From Halomonas sp. HAL1 (GTDB taxonomy: Bacteria > Pseudomonadota > Gammaproteobacteria > Pseudomonadales > Halomonadaceae): DNA of 64,000 nucleotides. The stretch is taken from positions 1,302,001 through 1,366,000 of the forward strand of contig NZ_CP130610.1 in the NCBI RefSeq assembly GCF_030544485.1, given 5' to 3'. Both the position numbers and the translations under genes were made by a program. Positions 23,630 to 31,139 of this stretch are shown one piece after another. The first letter of the stretch is position 1; every line of letters begins with the position of its first letter. Below the pieces are notes generated by a model. That model saw nothing but the letters and a program-made list of their open reading frames with translations, was not told the origin of the DNA and made no database searches.

Positions 23630-24496
23630 ATGCAACGCCCAATCGTTAAGCACTTTTTTGATGAACCCACGAACACCTTTAGCTATGTTGTTCAAGACCC
23701 CGATAGCAGTGCCTGCGCGATCATAGATTCGGTGCTCGATTTTGATTATGCCGCAGGGCGAACGGATGGGCGTTCAGCTGACAACATCATCGCCTTTGTT
23801 CGCGAACACCAGCTCGACGTCGCCTGGATTTTGGAGACCCATGTGCACGCCGACCACCTTTCGGCAGCCCCCTATCTGCATGAGCAGTTAGGAGGCAAAA
23901 CCGGCATCGGTGCCAAAATAGTCAAGGTGCAAGAGATCTTCGGCAAGGCGTTCAATGCGGGTACCGAATTTGCTCGGGATGGCAGCCAATTTGATGCGCT
24001 GTTTGAAGAAGGGGATACCTTCGCCATTGGGCAATTACAGGGCCGTGTACTGCATACCCCTGGCCATACGCCCGCCTGCTTAACCTACGTAGTGGGGGAT
24101 GCTGCCTTTGTAGGCGATACGCTCTTTATGCCGGATTATGGCACCGCGCGGTGCGACTTTCCCGGCGGCGATGCACGTACCCTGTATCACTCTATTCAAA
24201 AAGTGTTGGCGCTGCCCGAGCAGACGCGGCTGTTTTTATGCCACGACTATAAAGCCCCCGGCCGCGATACCTTTCAGCATGAAACCAGCGTAGCAGAACA
24301 ACGCAATGAGAATGTGCATATTCACGAAGGTGTCAGCGAAGAGGCGTTTGTGAAGATGCGCACCGAGCGCGATGCCACCTTAGGCATGCCACGGCTCATT
24401 ATTCCTTCGGTTCAAGTCAATATGCGGGCAGGAGCGCTGCCTCCGGCGGAAGAAAATGGCACGGTCTATTTAAAAGTGCCGATTAATTTTTTCTAA
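23630..24496 (+). CDS. MBL-fold hydrolase, persulfide dioxygenase/Blh-like
   Basis: The 288-residue protein starts at ATG after GGGAGGC. The metallo-beta-lactamase ligands are in order: ETHVHADHLSA (HxHxDH), HTPGHTPACL, VGDTLFMPD and LCHDYK. This pattern and FSYVVQDPDSSACAIIDSVLDFD place it with the beta-lactamase-like hydrolase Blh/ETHE1-type persulfide dioxygenases, which oxidise glutathione persulfide to sulfite. Two YeeE/YedE genes follow at once, the same association as in BigR-controlled sulfide-detoxification operons. No ArsR-type BigR repressor gene lies next to it in this window. Confidence 0.85.
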   Translation: MQRPIVKHFFDEPTNTFSYVVQDPDSSACAIIDSVLDFDYAAGRTDGRSADNIIAFVREHQLDVAWILETHVHADHLSAAPYLHEQLGGKTGIGAKIVKVQEIFGKAFNAGTEFARDGSQFDALFEEGDTFAIGQLQGRVLHTPGHTPACLTYVVGDAAFVGDTLFMPDYGTARCDFPGGDARTLYHSIQKVLALPEQTRLFLCHDYKAPGRDTFQHETSVAEQRNENVHIHEGVSEEAFVKMRTERDATLGMPRLIIPSVQVNMRAGALPPAEENGTVYLKVPINFF

Positions 24497-24545
24497 CCGT
24501 TTCTATTTTTTTAACTTGTGAAAGCGGAATGCTTGGGAGATACCA

Positions 24546-25013
24546 GTGGATTGGACAGCAGGTTTACAAGGCTTAGCTGGGGGCTTGCTGATTGGGCTTT
24601 CCGCCACCTGGCTAATGGCAACGTTAGGGCGTATCGCGGGGATTAGTGGGATCGTTGGTAACTTAATAACCCAGCGTCCCAAAGGCGATAGCGCTTGGCG
24701 GGTGGCATTTGTTTTAGGGCTGATTAGCGGGCCGCTGTTGATCATGGCATTAGGTGGCGGCTTGGGAAACGTGGCCGGTAACCCAGGTGAGGTGATTGGC
24801 GCGCCAGCCGGAGGCGTCGGATTGATGTTGGTGGCCGGCTTGCTGGTGGGTGTGGGCACAGGGCTTGGCAGCGGTTGCACCAGTGGGCATGGCGTATGTG
24901 GCTTGGCACGCTTGGCGCCACGCTCCATGGCTGCCACCGGTATGTTTTTGCTGACGGCGCTAGTGACCGTTTATATCTCGCGCCATCTGTTAGGCCTAGG
25001 CGGTGTGCAATGA
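24546..25013 (+). CDS. YeeE/YedE-family membrane protein, first half
   Basis: The 155-residue protein starts at GTG 24546, 5 bases after GGGAGA. It has four to five membrane helices and the family's Cys-bearing signature GLGSGCTSGHGVCGLARL, whose cysteines bind and pass on a thiosulfate-type sulfur in YeeE/TsuA. Here the transporter is split in two genes, as in the PmpA/PmpB pairs. Its stop overlaps the next start (ATGA). Together they probably move thiosulfate or a sulfane-sulfur compound across the inner membrane for the neighbouring MBL and Tsd enzymes. Confidence 0.85.
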   Translation: MDWTAGLQGLAGGLLIGLSATWLMATLGRIAGISGIVGNLITQRPKGDSAWRVAFVLGLISGPLLIMALGGGLGNVAGNPGEVIGAPAGGVGLMLVAGLLVGVGTGLGSGCTSGHGVCGLARLAPRSMAATGMFLLTALVTVYISRHLLGLGGVQ

Positions 25014-25429
25014 ACAGGAACGCGATGAAAACAGCGGCTGGTTATGCGGCGGGGCTGATTTTTGGTTTGGGTTTGGCAATTTCCGGTATGACCGACCCCG
25101 CACGAGTGCTGGGGTTTTTAGATGTAGCGGGCGCCTGGGACCCGACGCTGATGTTTGTGCTTGGCGGGGCCGTGGTAACCACCTTTATCGGCTATCGGCT
25201 GGTATTCAAACGTTCGGCACCCCTGTTGGGCGGCGTCTTTCAGTTACCCACCAAAAAGGAGCTGGATGGCAAATTGCTGGGCGGCGCAGCGTTGTTTGGC
25301 ATTGGCTGGGGGCTTTCCGGCTACTGCCCTGGGCCTGCGATCGCCTCTATTGGCGGCGTATCACTACCGCTAGCGGCCATGCTGGTGACGATGGTGCTGG
25401 GGTGGTTTGCCGCCAAAAGGCTCGGCTAA
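25010..25429 (+). CDS. YeeE/YedE-family membrane protein, second half
   Basis: The protein is 139 residues from ATG 25010. ATG at 25025 (MKTAAGYAAG) has a better AGGA site 5 bases upstream and matches the usual start of relatives, so the true protein may be 134 residues. The C-terminal signature GWGLSGYCPGPAIASIGG carries the second half's conserved cysteine, and GLGLAISGMTDPARVLGFLD is the typical N terminus. It complements the preceding half-transporter and closes the three-gene unit at a terminator. Confidence 0.85.
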   Translation: MNRNAMKTAAGYAAGLIFGLGLAISGMTDPARVLGFLDVAGAWDPTLMFVLGGAVVTTFIGYRLVFKRSAPLLGGVFQLPTKKELDGKLLGGAALFGIGWGLSGYCPGPAIASIGGVSLPLAAMLVTMVLGWFAAKRLG

Positions 25430-25458
25430 TAAGTCGGACTTATATGGTCGCTGCTGCT

Positions 25459-25495
25459 AACGCCCTTGCCTTTACTGCAAGGGCGTTTTGTTTTC
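25459..25495 (+). terminator. Intrinsic terminator after the MBL-YeeE/YedE operon
   Basis: AACGCCCTTGC pairs with GCAAGGGCGTT around a 7-base loop, then TTGTTTTC. Confidence 0.85.
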
Positions 25496-25552
25496 TTAAC
25501 GCTGGGTTAATGCGTGGCAGTCATGCTGTCAGGTAATAAAAAGGAAACCGTT

Positions 25553-26254
25553 ATGCACGTCTTGCTGATTGAAGATGACCCGCTGGTGGCATCGGGTATC
25601 CGCTCTGGATTAATGACCTTCGATTTTGTCGTCGATCACGTCTCCACGCTCAACGCCGCTCGCCAATCGATGCGAACAGTCACTAGTGATGTGGTCATTC
25701 TTGACCGTGGCTTGCCGGATGGCGATGGCCTGCAGTTGTTGGCCGAGTGGCGTGAGCAGGGCGTCGATGTGCCGGTGCTGGTGTTAACTGCAAGAGATAC
25801 CGTGCGAGACCGGGTGGATGGTCTGCAGGGCGGTGCCGATGACTATCTGGTAAAGCCCTTCGATCTGGATGAATTAGTCGCGCGCCTGCACGCTCTGCTG
25901 CGCCGTGTGGCAGGGCGTAGCAGCGGCATGATTTCCCATGGAGCCCTCGCGTTAGATCCCGCCGCCCGCGAAGTGTATGTCGAAGGGCAACTGATCGCAC
26001 TGTCTCGCCGTGAGCTGGTGCTGCTGGAAACCTTCCTGCAATCGCCGCGCAGCGTACTGTCGGCCGATCAGCTCAAAGACAGCCTTTATGGCATGAATGA
26101 TGATGTCGAGAGCAATGCCCTGAATGTGCATATTCACCACCTGCGCCGCAAGCTCGGGAGCGGAGTGATCGAAACGGTGCGCGGGCTTGGCTATCGGCTG
26201 GGCAAGCCTGAGGCGGTGCACTTGGCGGGCACACTCTGTAAGGACCAGCTATGA
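25553..26254 (+). CDS. OmpR-family response regulator (QseB/TctD-like)
   Basis: ATG at 25553 follows AAAAAGGAAA, giving 233 residues. The receiver domain has IEDD (acidic pair 7-9), the phosphorylated Asp51 in VILDRGLPDGDG, Thr in LTARD and Lys in YLVKPFD. The C-terminal winged-helix DNA-binding domain ends in HHLRRKLGSGVIETVRGLGYRL. Its gene is coupled by ATGA to a sensor kinase and sits between sulfur-handling genes and tsdBA, so control of the thiosulfate enzymes is a reasonable guess. Confidence 0.92.
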   Translation: MHVLLIEDDPLVASGIRSGLMTFDFVVDHVSTLNAARQSMRTVTSDVVILDRGLPDGDGLQLLAEWREQGVDVPVLVLTARDTVRDRVDGLQGGADDYLVKPFDLDELVARLHALLRRVAGRSSGMISHGALALDPAAREVYVEGQLIALSRRELVLLETFLQSPRSVLSADQLKDSLYGMNDDVESNALNVHIHHLRRKLGSGVIETVRGLGYRLGKPEAVHLAGTLCKDQL

Positions 26255-27570
26255 GTTTACGCGCGCGCTTACTGCTCACCCTGGGGCTCACCCTGGCGTT
26301 GCTATGGGGTATCGCCGCTGCGTGGCTGATGCGTGATCTGGAAGACAAATTTGTAGAAACCCTGGACCAACGCCTGGCGCAGTCGGCGCGAATGGTGGCT
26401 GGGCTGGTTTTGCAGCTTCCCCTTGACGTATGGGAGGACGCCGAACATCCAGTGCTCTCCATTCCCTCTATTGAAGGGCTGGCCTGCCAGGTGCATTCCC
26501 CCCAAGGCGAGGTCATGGCGCGCACCCATGCCGATATGGACGATGTGCTGGCGCCAGGAGAGGGCGGGCACACTTATCGCCAGGCTGGTGATGTGACCTG
26601 GCGGGTCTTCACCTACGAGCGCAATGGCATCGTGATTACCACCGCCGACCGAATGGATGAAAGGAACATACTGCTGAGCGGCGTTATTCGAGTGGCGGTG
26701 GTGCCGTTTGTGGTGGCGCTGGTGGGCAGCATGGTGGCGTTGTGGCTAGGCATCTGGCGTGGGCTGGCACCGCTGACACGGCTGCGAGAGTCGCTTGCCA
26801 ACCGCCATCCGGATGCGCTGGCCCCGGTGGCTACCTACGGCTTGCCAAAAGAGATCCGGCCCCTCATTACAACGCTTAACGCGCTGTTGGCGCGGGTGCA
26901 GCAAACCATTATCCGCGAACAGCGCTTTACCAATGACGCCGCGCACGAGCTGCGCACGCCGCTGACGGCCATCAAAACTCACCTGCAAGTTGCCCGCCGC
27001 GTTGACGGGGAGGCGGCGAAGGCATCGCTCAATCAGGCGGAAGAGGGCGTGGTGCGGCTGAGTTCGACCCTTGATCAGCTGCTGACTCTGGCACGGGTAG
27101 AAGGACGTGCCCGGTTTGATGATGGCGAGGTAAGCCGTGTTGCCGATGTTGCCGAGTGCGCCCTGGCGGATTGCCACCACAGTCACTCTGGCCGCTTTGT
27201 GGTGCCCGCTGGCTGGCCAGAGACCACCCTGGCCATGCCCCGTGAGCTAGCGATTACCGCGCTACGCAATTTGCTCGATAACGCGCTGCACCATGGGCCG
27301 CCGGAAACGCCCGTAACGCTGGAGGCGCAGTGGGAGCACGGGCAGCGCTTTCTTACTTTCAGCGTCAGCGATCAGGGCCCTGGCGTCGATGACGCGACGC
27401 TCAAGCAACTGACGCAACGCTTCTGGCGTGCCAGCAAGCAGCAGGGAAGCGGGCTGGGGCTGGCGATTGTCGCGGCAATCGCTGAACGATTCGATGGCGA
27501 AGTGGCATTCGCCAGCCCGGCGGGTGGCGGGTTTACCGCTCGCCTGATGGTGCCAGTAGCGGACAGCTAA
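26251..27570 (+). CDS. Sensor histidine kinase (QseC/TctE-like)
   Basis: The 439-residue membrane kinase has TM1 at residues 8-27, a periplasmic sensor domain of about 110 residues and TM2 near 146-168. A HAMP-like linker follows, then the H-box with His232 in TNDAAHELRTPLTAIKTHL, the N-box NLLDNALHHG and the G-boxes SDQGPGVDD and GSGLGLAIVAAIAE. It partners the response regulator whose gene overlaps by 4 bases. The periplasmic ligand is unknown. The genomic setting points to a sulfur compound, tricarboxylate or metal. Confidence 0.92.
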   Translation: MSLRARLLLTLGLTLALLWGIAAAWLMRDLEDKFVETLDQRLAQSARMVAGLVLQLPLDVWEDAEHPVLSIPSIEGLACQVHSPQGEVMARTHADMDDVLAPGEGGHTYRQAGDVTWRVFTYERNGIVITTADRMDERNILLSGVIRVAVVPFVVALVGSMVALWLGIWRGLAPLTRLRESLANRHPDALAPVATYGLPKEIRPLITTLNALLARVQQTIIREQRFTNDAAHELRTPLTAIKTHLQVARRVDGEAAKASLNQAEEGVVRLSSTLDQLLTLARVEGRARFDDGEVSRVADVAECALADCHHSHSGRFVVPAGWPETTLAMPRELAITALRNLLDNALHHGPPETPVTLEAQWEHGQRFLTFSVSDQGPGVDDATLKQLTQRFWRASKQQGSGLGLAIVAAIAERFDGEVAFASPAGGGFTARLMVPVADS

Positions 27571-27597
27571 AAATGATAACGCAAGGGAGAAACCGAT

Positions 27598-28263
27598 ATG
27601 AATAACAAATACGTTAGCAGGGTTGGTCTCTGTGTAGGTCTCACCCTGATCGCCGCAGGGGCGGTGGCCCAGGAAGGGGATGTGGAGCGGGGTCAAGCCG
27701 CCGCGGCCAGCTGTAGCGCCTGCCACCAGGCCGATGGCAGTGGCATGAATGTGCCTGATGGTGAGTCCTGGCCGCGGTTAGCTGGCCTGGATGCCGACTA
27801 TATCGCCAAGCAGTTACATGATTTTAAAGCGGGGCGGCGTGAAAACGCGACGATGGCAACATTTGCCAATATGCTCAACGACCAGCAAATCGCTGATGTG
27901 GCCGCCTACTACAGCCAGCTACCCGCTACCCAGGGGCAAGGCGGCGATGAAGTCGACGAGACGCTGCTGGCCCGCGGGCAGCAGCTCGCCGAACGTGGCG
28001 ATTGGAACGCCTACATTGTTTCCTGCCAAAGCTGCCATGGGCCTGGGGGCAGGGGGGTAGGTGATACCTTCCCAGGCATTGCAGGCCAGCATGCCGGCTA
28101 CATCCGCACCCAATTGTCGGCGTGGAAAAACGAAACTCGCAGCAACGATCCGCAAAACCTGATGGGTGCCATTGCCAAGCGCATGAGTGATGACGACATC
28201 CAGGCTGTATCCGCCTGGTACGCCAAGCAACCCGCCTCCGCCGACCAGGAGTCAGCACAATGA
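27598..28263 (+). CDS. tsdB: Di-haem cytochrome c4-type protein, probable TsdB
   Basis: The 221-residue protein has a signal peptide ending about GAVA-QEG and two haem-binding motifs, CSACH (39-43) and CQSCH (143-147), each in one half of a duplicated cytochrome c fold. Met ligands are likely in FANMLND and KRMSDDD. Immediately downstream, with overlapping stop and start, is thiosulfate dehydrogenase TsdA. In TsdBA systems this cytochrome takes the electrons from TsdA to the respiratory chain. It is periplasmic. Confidence 0.85.
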   Translation: MNNKYVSRVGLCVGLTLIAAGAVAQEGDVERGQAAAASCSACHQADGSGMNVPDGESWPRLAGLDADYIAKQLHDFKAGRRENATMATFANMLNDQQIADVAAYYSQLPATQGQGGDEVDETLLARGQQLAERGDWNAYIVSCQSCHGPGGRGVGDTFPGIAGQHAGYIRTQLSAWKNETRSNDPQNLMGAIAKRMSDDDIQAVSAWYAKQPASADQESAQ

Positions 28264-29270
28264 TAACCTGTCCACGCCCTCTCGTTTTAGCGCTTACTGG
28301 CTGTTCATTGACGGTCGGCATCGGTATTAGCGTATACGCCACCAGTGTCTTTGCTCAGGAAGAGCGGGCGGATGCAGCGCTGAACCAATTGGTGCACGAA
28401 CCGCCCACCATGGAAGATCTGGAAAGTGCCGATATTCATCCGGAACTGAAAAAAGTCATCCGCTACGGTCACGATCTATTCACTAATACGCAGCAATTGC
28501 GTGGTGAGAATGTCTTCAATGACATGAACTGCTCCAGTTGCCATCTGGGGGAAGGGCGGGTGCCGTTCAGCGCGCCGGTGTGGACAGCGGCCATTACACT
28601 GCCGGACTTCCGTGGCAAGAACCAGCATGTGAATAACCTGGAAGAGCGTATCGCCGGCTGTTTTGCCTACTCCATGAACGGCGTGCCACCGGAGTATGGT
28701 AGTGATGAAATGTTGGCACTCAGTGCCTATCACCAGTGGCTGGCCACCGGCGCACCGATGTATCCCGACAAGCCGATTTATGGTCGTGGCTTCCCGGCGC
28801 CAGAAGAGCCGACCGAAGAGCCCAGCTACGCTAGAGGGGAAACTGCCTACCAGGAAAACTGCTCGATATGCCACCAGGAAAATGGTGCCGGGCACTATGA
28901 AAATGATGAGTACGTGTTTCCCCCGCCATGGGGCGACGGCTCCAATAACTGGGGAGCAGGCATCGCGCGGCTGGAAACCATGGCGGGCTTCATTTATCAG
29001 AACATGCCGCTTGGCCAGCCCCGCTCGCTCAGTGATCAACAGGCCTGGGATATTGCCTACTACATCACCAGTCAGGAGCGTCCTCAGGATCCTCGCTATA
29101 CGGGGGACGTCGCCGAGACGGCGGAACGGTTCCATGGCCGTTCACTCTATGGTCAAACCCGCGAGCATGATGGTCATGTGCTGGGAGATCATGACAACTT
29201 CGGCGAGAAAGGCGATATCAAACCCTGGAATGTAGGCATGCCGAGGTTTGAGAAACTGTCGGAGGAGTAA
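28260..29270 (+). CDS. tsdA: Thiosulfate dehydrogenase (tetrathionate-forming) TsdA
   Basis: The 336-residue periplasmic di-haem protein has a signal peptide to FAQ and haem motifs CSSCH (91-95) and CSICH (201-205). It is assigned to TsdA because of SAPVWTAAITLPDFRGKNQHVNNLEERI and the fold-specific AGCFAYSMNG, whose Cys134 is the expected unusual thiolate ligand of the active-site haem. Further support comes from VFPPPWGDGSNNWGAG and IYQNMPLGQP, with Met249 as likely ligand of haem 2. It joins two thiosulfates to tetrathionate and passes electrons to the partner cytochrome. This gives a heterotroph extra energy or redox poise. Confidence 0.88.
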   Translation: MITCPRPLVLALTGCSLTVGIGISVYATSVFAQEERADAALNQLVHEPPTMEDLESADIHPELKKVIRYGHDLFTNTQQLRGENVFNDMNCSSCHLGEGRVPFSAPVWTAAITLPDFRGKNQHVNNLEERIAGCFAYSMNGVPPEYGSDEMLALSAYHQWLATGAPMYPDKPIYGRGFPAPEEPTEEPSYARGETAYQENCSICHQENGAGHYENDEYVFPPPWGDGSNNWGAGIARLETMAGFIYQNMPLGQPRSLSDQQAWDIAYYITSQERPQDPRYTGDVAETAERFHGRSLYGQTREHDGHVLGDHDNFGEKGDIKPWNVGMPRFEKLSEE

Positions 29271-29302
29271 AATCGGTAATCGGTTGCAACACTGCAGGAA
29301 TT

Positions 29303-29340
29303 AACGTCAGCTCGCGATCACGGTGTCGCGAGCTGACGTT
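29303..29340. repeat. 15-bp perfect inverted repeat between convergent genes
   Basis: AACGTCAGCTCGCGA and TCGCGAGCTGACGTT flank an 8-base loop between tsdA (+) and dsbG (-). The stem is very stable, but neither side has a T run, so it may slow or protect 3' ends rather than be a classical terminator. Confidence 0.7.
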
Positions 29341-29359
29341 GAAGAGTGACGCCGCGGCT

Positions 29360-30139
29360 TCAGGGCGCTTCACTGCCCATCATGTCGATCAGGCGCTCAT
29401 CGCTGGGTAGGCCCTGGATGCGGTCGATGCGTATCGTCCCATCTTCTGTTTCGCGCTGAAAGGCGCTGGTGGGGGTTGCGTATAGCCCCAGCTCTTCAAA
29501 AAGCTGGTTGTTGGCGTACACCTGCTCTTCAATCTCGCGAGGTTGTGCGCTGGCTTCAGCTTCTTCGCCACTATTGTGCCCGTGCAGTGTGGCCGCTGGA
29601 TCTGCGGAGCCAAGTATGGCGGCGGCCTTGCCAGGGCTGTCGGGCGCTAAAATACCCACCATGATATGACGCAGTTGCACTTCACCGGCCTCTACCCAGG
29701 GGCGAACGTCTTGCCATAATTGACGGCAATAGGGGCAGTTGGCGTCCGTGAAGGTGTAAATCACACGAGGGGCATCCACGTCACCATCCTGAATCCAATG
29801 ACTTTCGCTCAGAAGCTGCCAGGTCTGTGCTTCTAAAGGCGCACGCACGTGCTCATCCAGTTGCGCTTCAGTGAGGTCGTTACCCTCGCTATCCATCAGT
29901 GTCCCCACCACCGCGTGCTCGCCATCTGGGGTCAGGTAAATGGCCATGTCCTGGCCCTGAGCGCTGGCGCCGTAGCCGCGCAAACCGCCAGGGGCGTCAA
30001 ACTGGCCATGAATTTCCAGGCCCTGGTCGGCCAGTGCCTGAACTGGGGCGGGGAGATCATCGGCGTAACCTGTGGATACTCCTCCCAGCCCTGCCAGGAG
30101 AACAAGACTGCTGATAGTGGTGTAGTGGTTTAAGCGCAT
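29360..30139 (-). CDS. dsbG: Thiol:disulfide interchange protein DsbG/DsbC-like
   Basis: The 259-residue periplasmic protein has a signal peptide to about GYA-DD. It has an N-terminal dimerisation domain (PAPVQALADQGLEIHGQFDAPGGLRGY, a DsbG-like start) and a thioredoxin-fold domain with the active site CPYC (Cys135, Cys138) in TFTDANCPYCRQLW. A cis-Pro loop YATPTSAF follows. DsbG keeps single cysteines of periplasmic proteins reduced or isomerises disulfides. The neighbouring membrane TlpA protein, 65 bp upstream on the same strand, could supply electrons. Its position next to tsdBA suggests help in maturation or repair of the Cys-ligated haem enzyme, which is inference. Confidence 0.88.
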   Translation of the reverse strand: MRLNHYTTISSLVLLAGLGGVSTGYADDLPAPVQALADQGLEIHGQFDAPGGLRGYGASAQGQDMAIYLTPDGEHAVVGTLMDSEGNDLTEAQLDEHVRAPLEAQTWQLLSESHWIQDGDVDAPRVIYTFTDANCPYCRQLWQDVRPWVEAGEVQLRHIMVGILAPDSPGKAAAILGSADPAATLHGHNSGEEAEASAQPREIEEQVYANNQLFEELGLYATPTSAFQRETEDGTIRIDRIQGLPSDERLIDMMGSEAP

Positions 30140-30204
30140 TGCAACATCCTGTTTGAGTGAGGTGACGTTAGCCAGGCGAAAAAGGTGGACGGTTCATGCA
30201 GCAA

Positions 30205-31020
30205 TCAGCGTAAACGCTCCAATCCTTGCTGCAGGGTGGCGCTGGAAAGTTCGCCAAAATGAGTACTGACGAGTTGACCGTCGGCATCGTAGTAAAGTGT
30301 GGTAGGCATCGCATTGGCGCCGGTAGCCTGGCCAACGGCATTGCGTGGGTCTTGCCACACGTTCTTGAGAGAAAAGCCGTACTCATCCATGAAAGCGTTG
30401 ATCTGGCCGAGCGACTCCCCTTGGTTAACGAACACAAAGGTGATGCCGGGTTCATTATCCTGCGCTTGCTCAAACACCGGCATTTCACGGATACAGGGCG
30501 GACACCAGCTGGCCCACAAATTGACCACCATGGGTTGCTGGGTCGAGCGTGACAGGTGGGGAAGGTCAATGGGCTCGCCTGAACGGGTAGTCAGCGCCAC
30601 CTCCGGCAACGGCCGGGATTGATGCTCTATCATGGTGGCGCTAGCGGCGGTCAACCCCCAGACAAGGCCGCCCGCCAGTAGGGCACCGGAAAGTGGCACC
30701 CGCTGGCGGGGGGAGCGCCACAGCGTCCAGCCGGCGTACGCCAGTGCCGCGATAAGGCCACCGACAATATCAAAGCCGCCATCTCGAATATCCAGACGGC
30801 CAAGTAGCCCCTCGTATTCTCCCCAGTAACGCAGGACAAAAACCAGGCGCGCGCCGACAAGGGCAACCAGCAGCAGTGTAAACAGCGTATCGCTGACGGC
30901 TACCCGATGGCGCCTTCCCAACAGCGCGCCAGCCAGCAGTGCCAATAAAAAGGCCAGGCCGATCAATAGCTGGTGAATACTAAAGCCCATCGGGCCAAGG
31001 GCGATGCTTTGTTGCAACAT
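30205..31020 (-). CDS. Membrane-anchored TlpA/ResA-type thioredoxin with Lgt-like N terminus
   Basis: The 271-residue protein has two parts. Residues 1-130 hold about four membrane helices with ARLVFVLRYWGEY, resembling part of prolipoprotein diacylglyceryl transferase but lacking the catalytic HPSALYE-type motif. Residues 135-271 form a periplasmic TlpA domain with WASWCPPCIREMP (Cys173, Cys176) and a cis-Pro loop ANAMPTTLYYDADG. Such proteins reduce disulfides for cytochrome c maturation or for partner Dsb proteins. It is the first gene of the minus-strand dsbG pair. Confidence 0.85.
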   Translation of the reverse strand: MLQQSIALGPMGFSIHQLLIGLAFLLALLAGALLGRRHRVAVSDTLFTLLLVALVGARLVFVLRYWGEYEGLLGRLDIRDGGFDIVGGLIAALAYAGWTLWRSPRQRVPLSGALLAGGLVWGLTAASATMIEHQSRPLPEVALTTRSGEPIDLPHLSRSTQQPMVVNLWASWCPPCIREMPVFEQAQDNEPGITFVFVNQGESLGQINAFMDEYGFSLKNVWQDPRNAVGQATGANAMPTTLYYDADGQLVSTHFGELSSATLQQGLERLR

Positions 31021-31139
31021 AACCAGTAACGATCCTTCATGTGATCTTGGACTGGCATCATCGCAGCACTAGATTATTTAAGGATTATGTTAGTCGCCCC
31101 TGGGACGTTATGTCGCAACTGGCGAGCGAGGCGCCGCGA

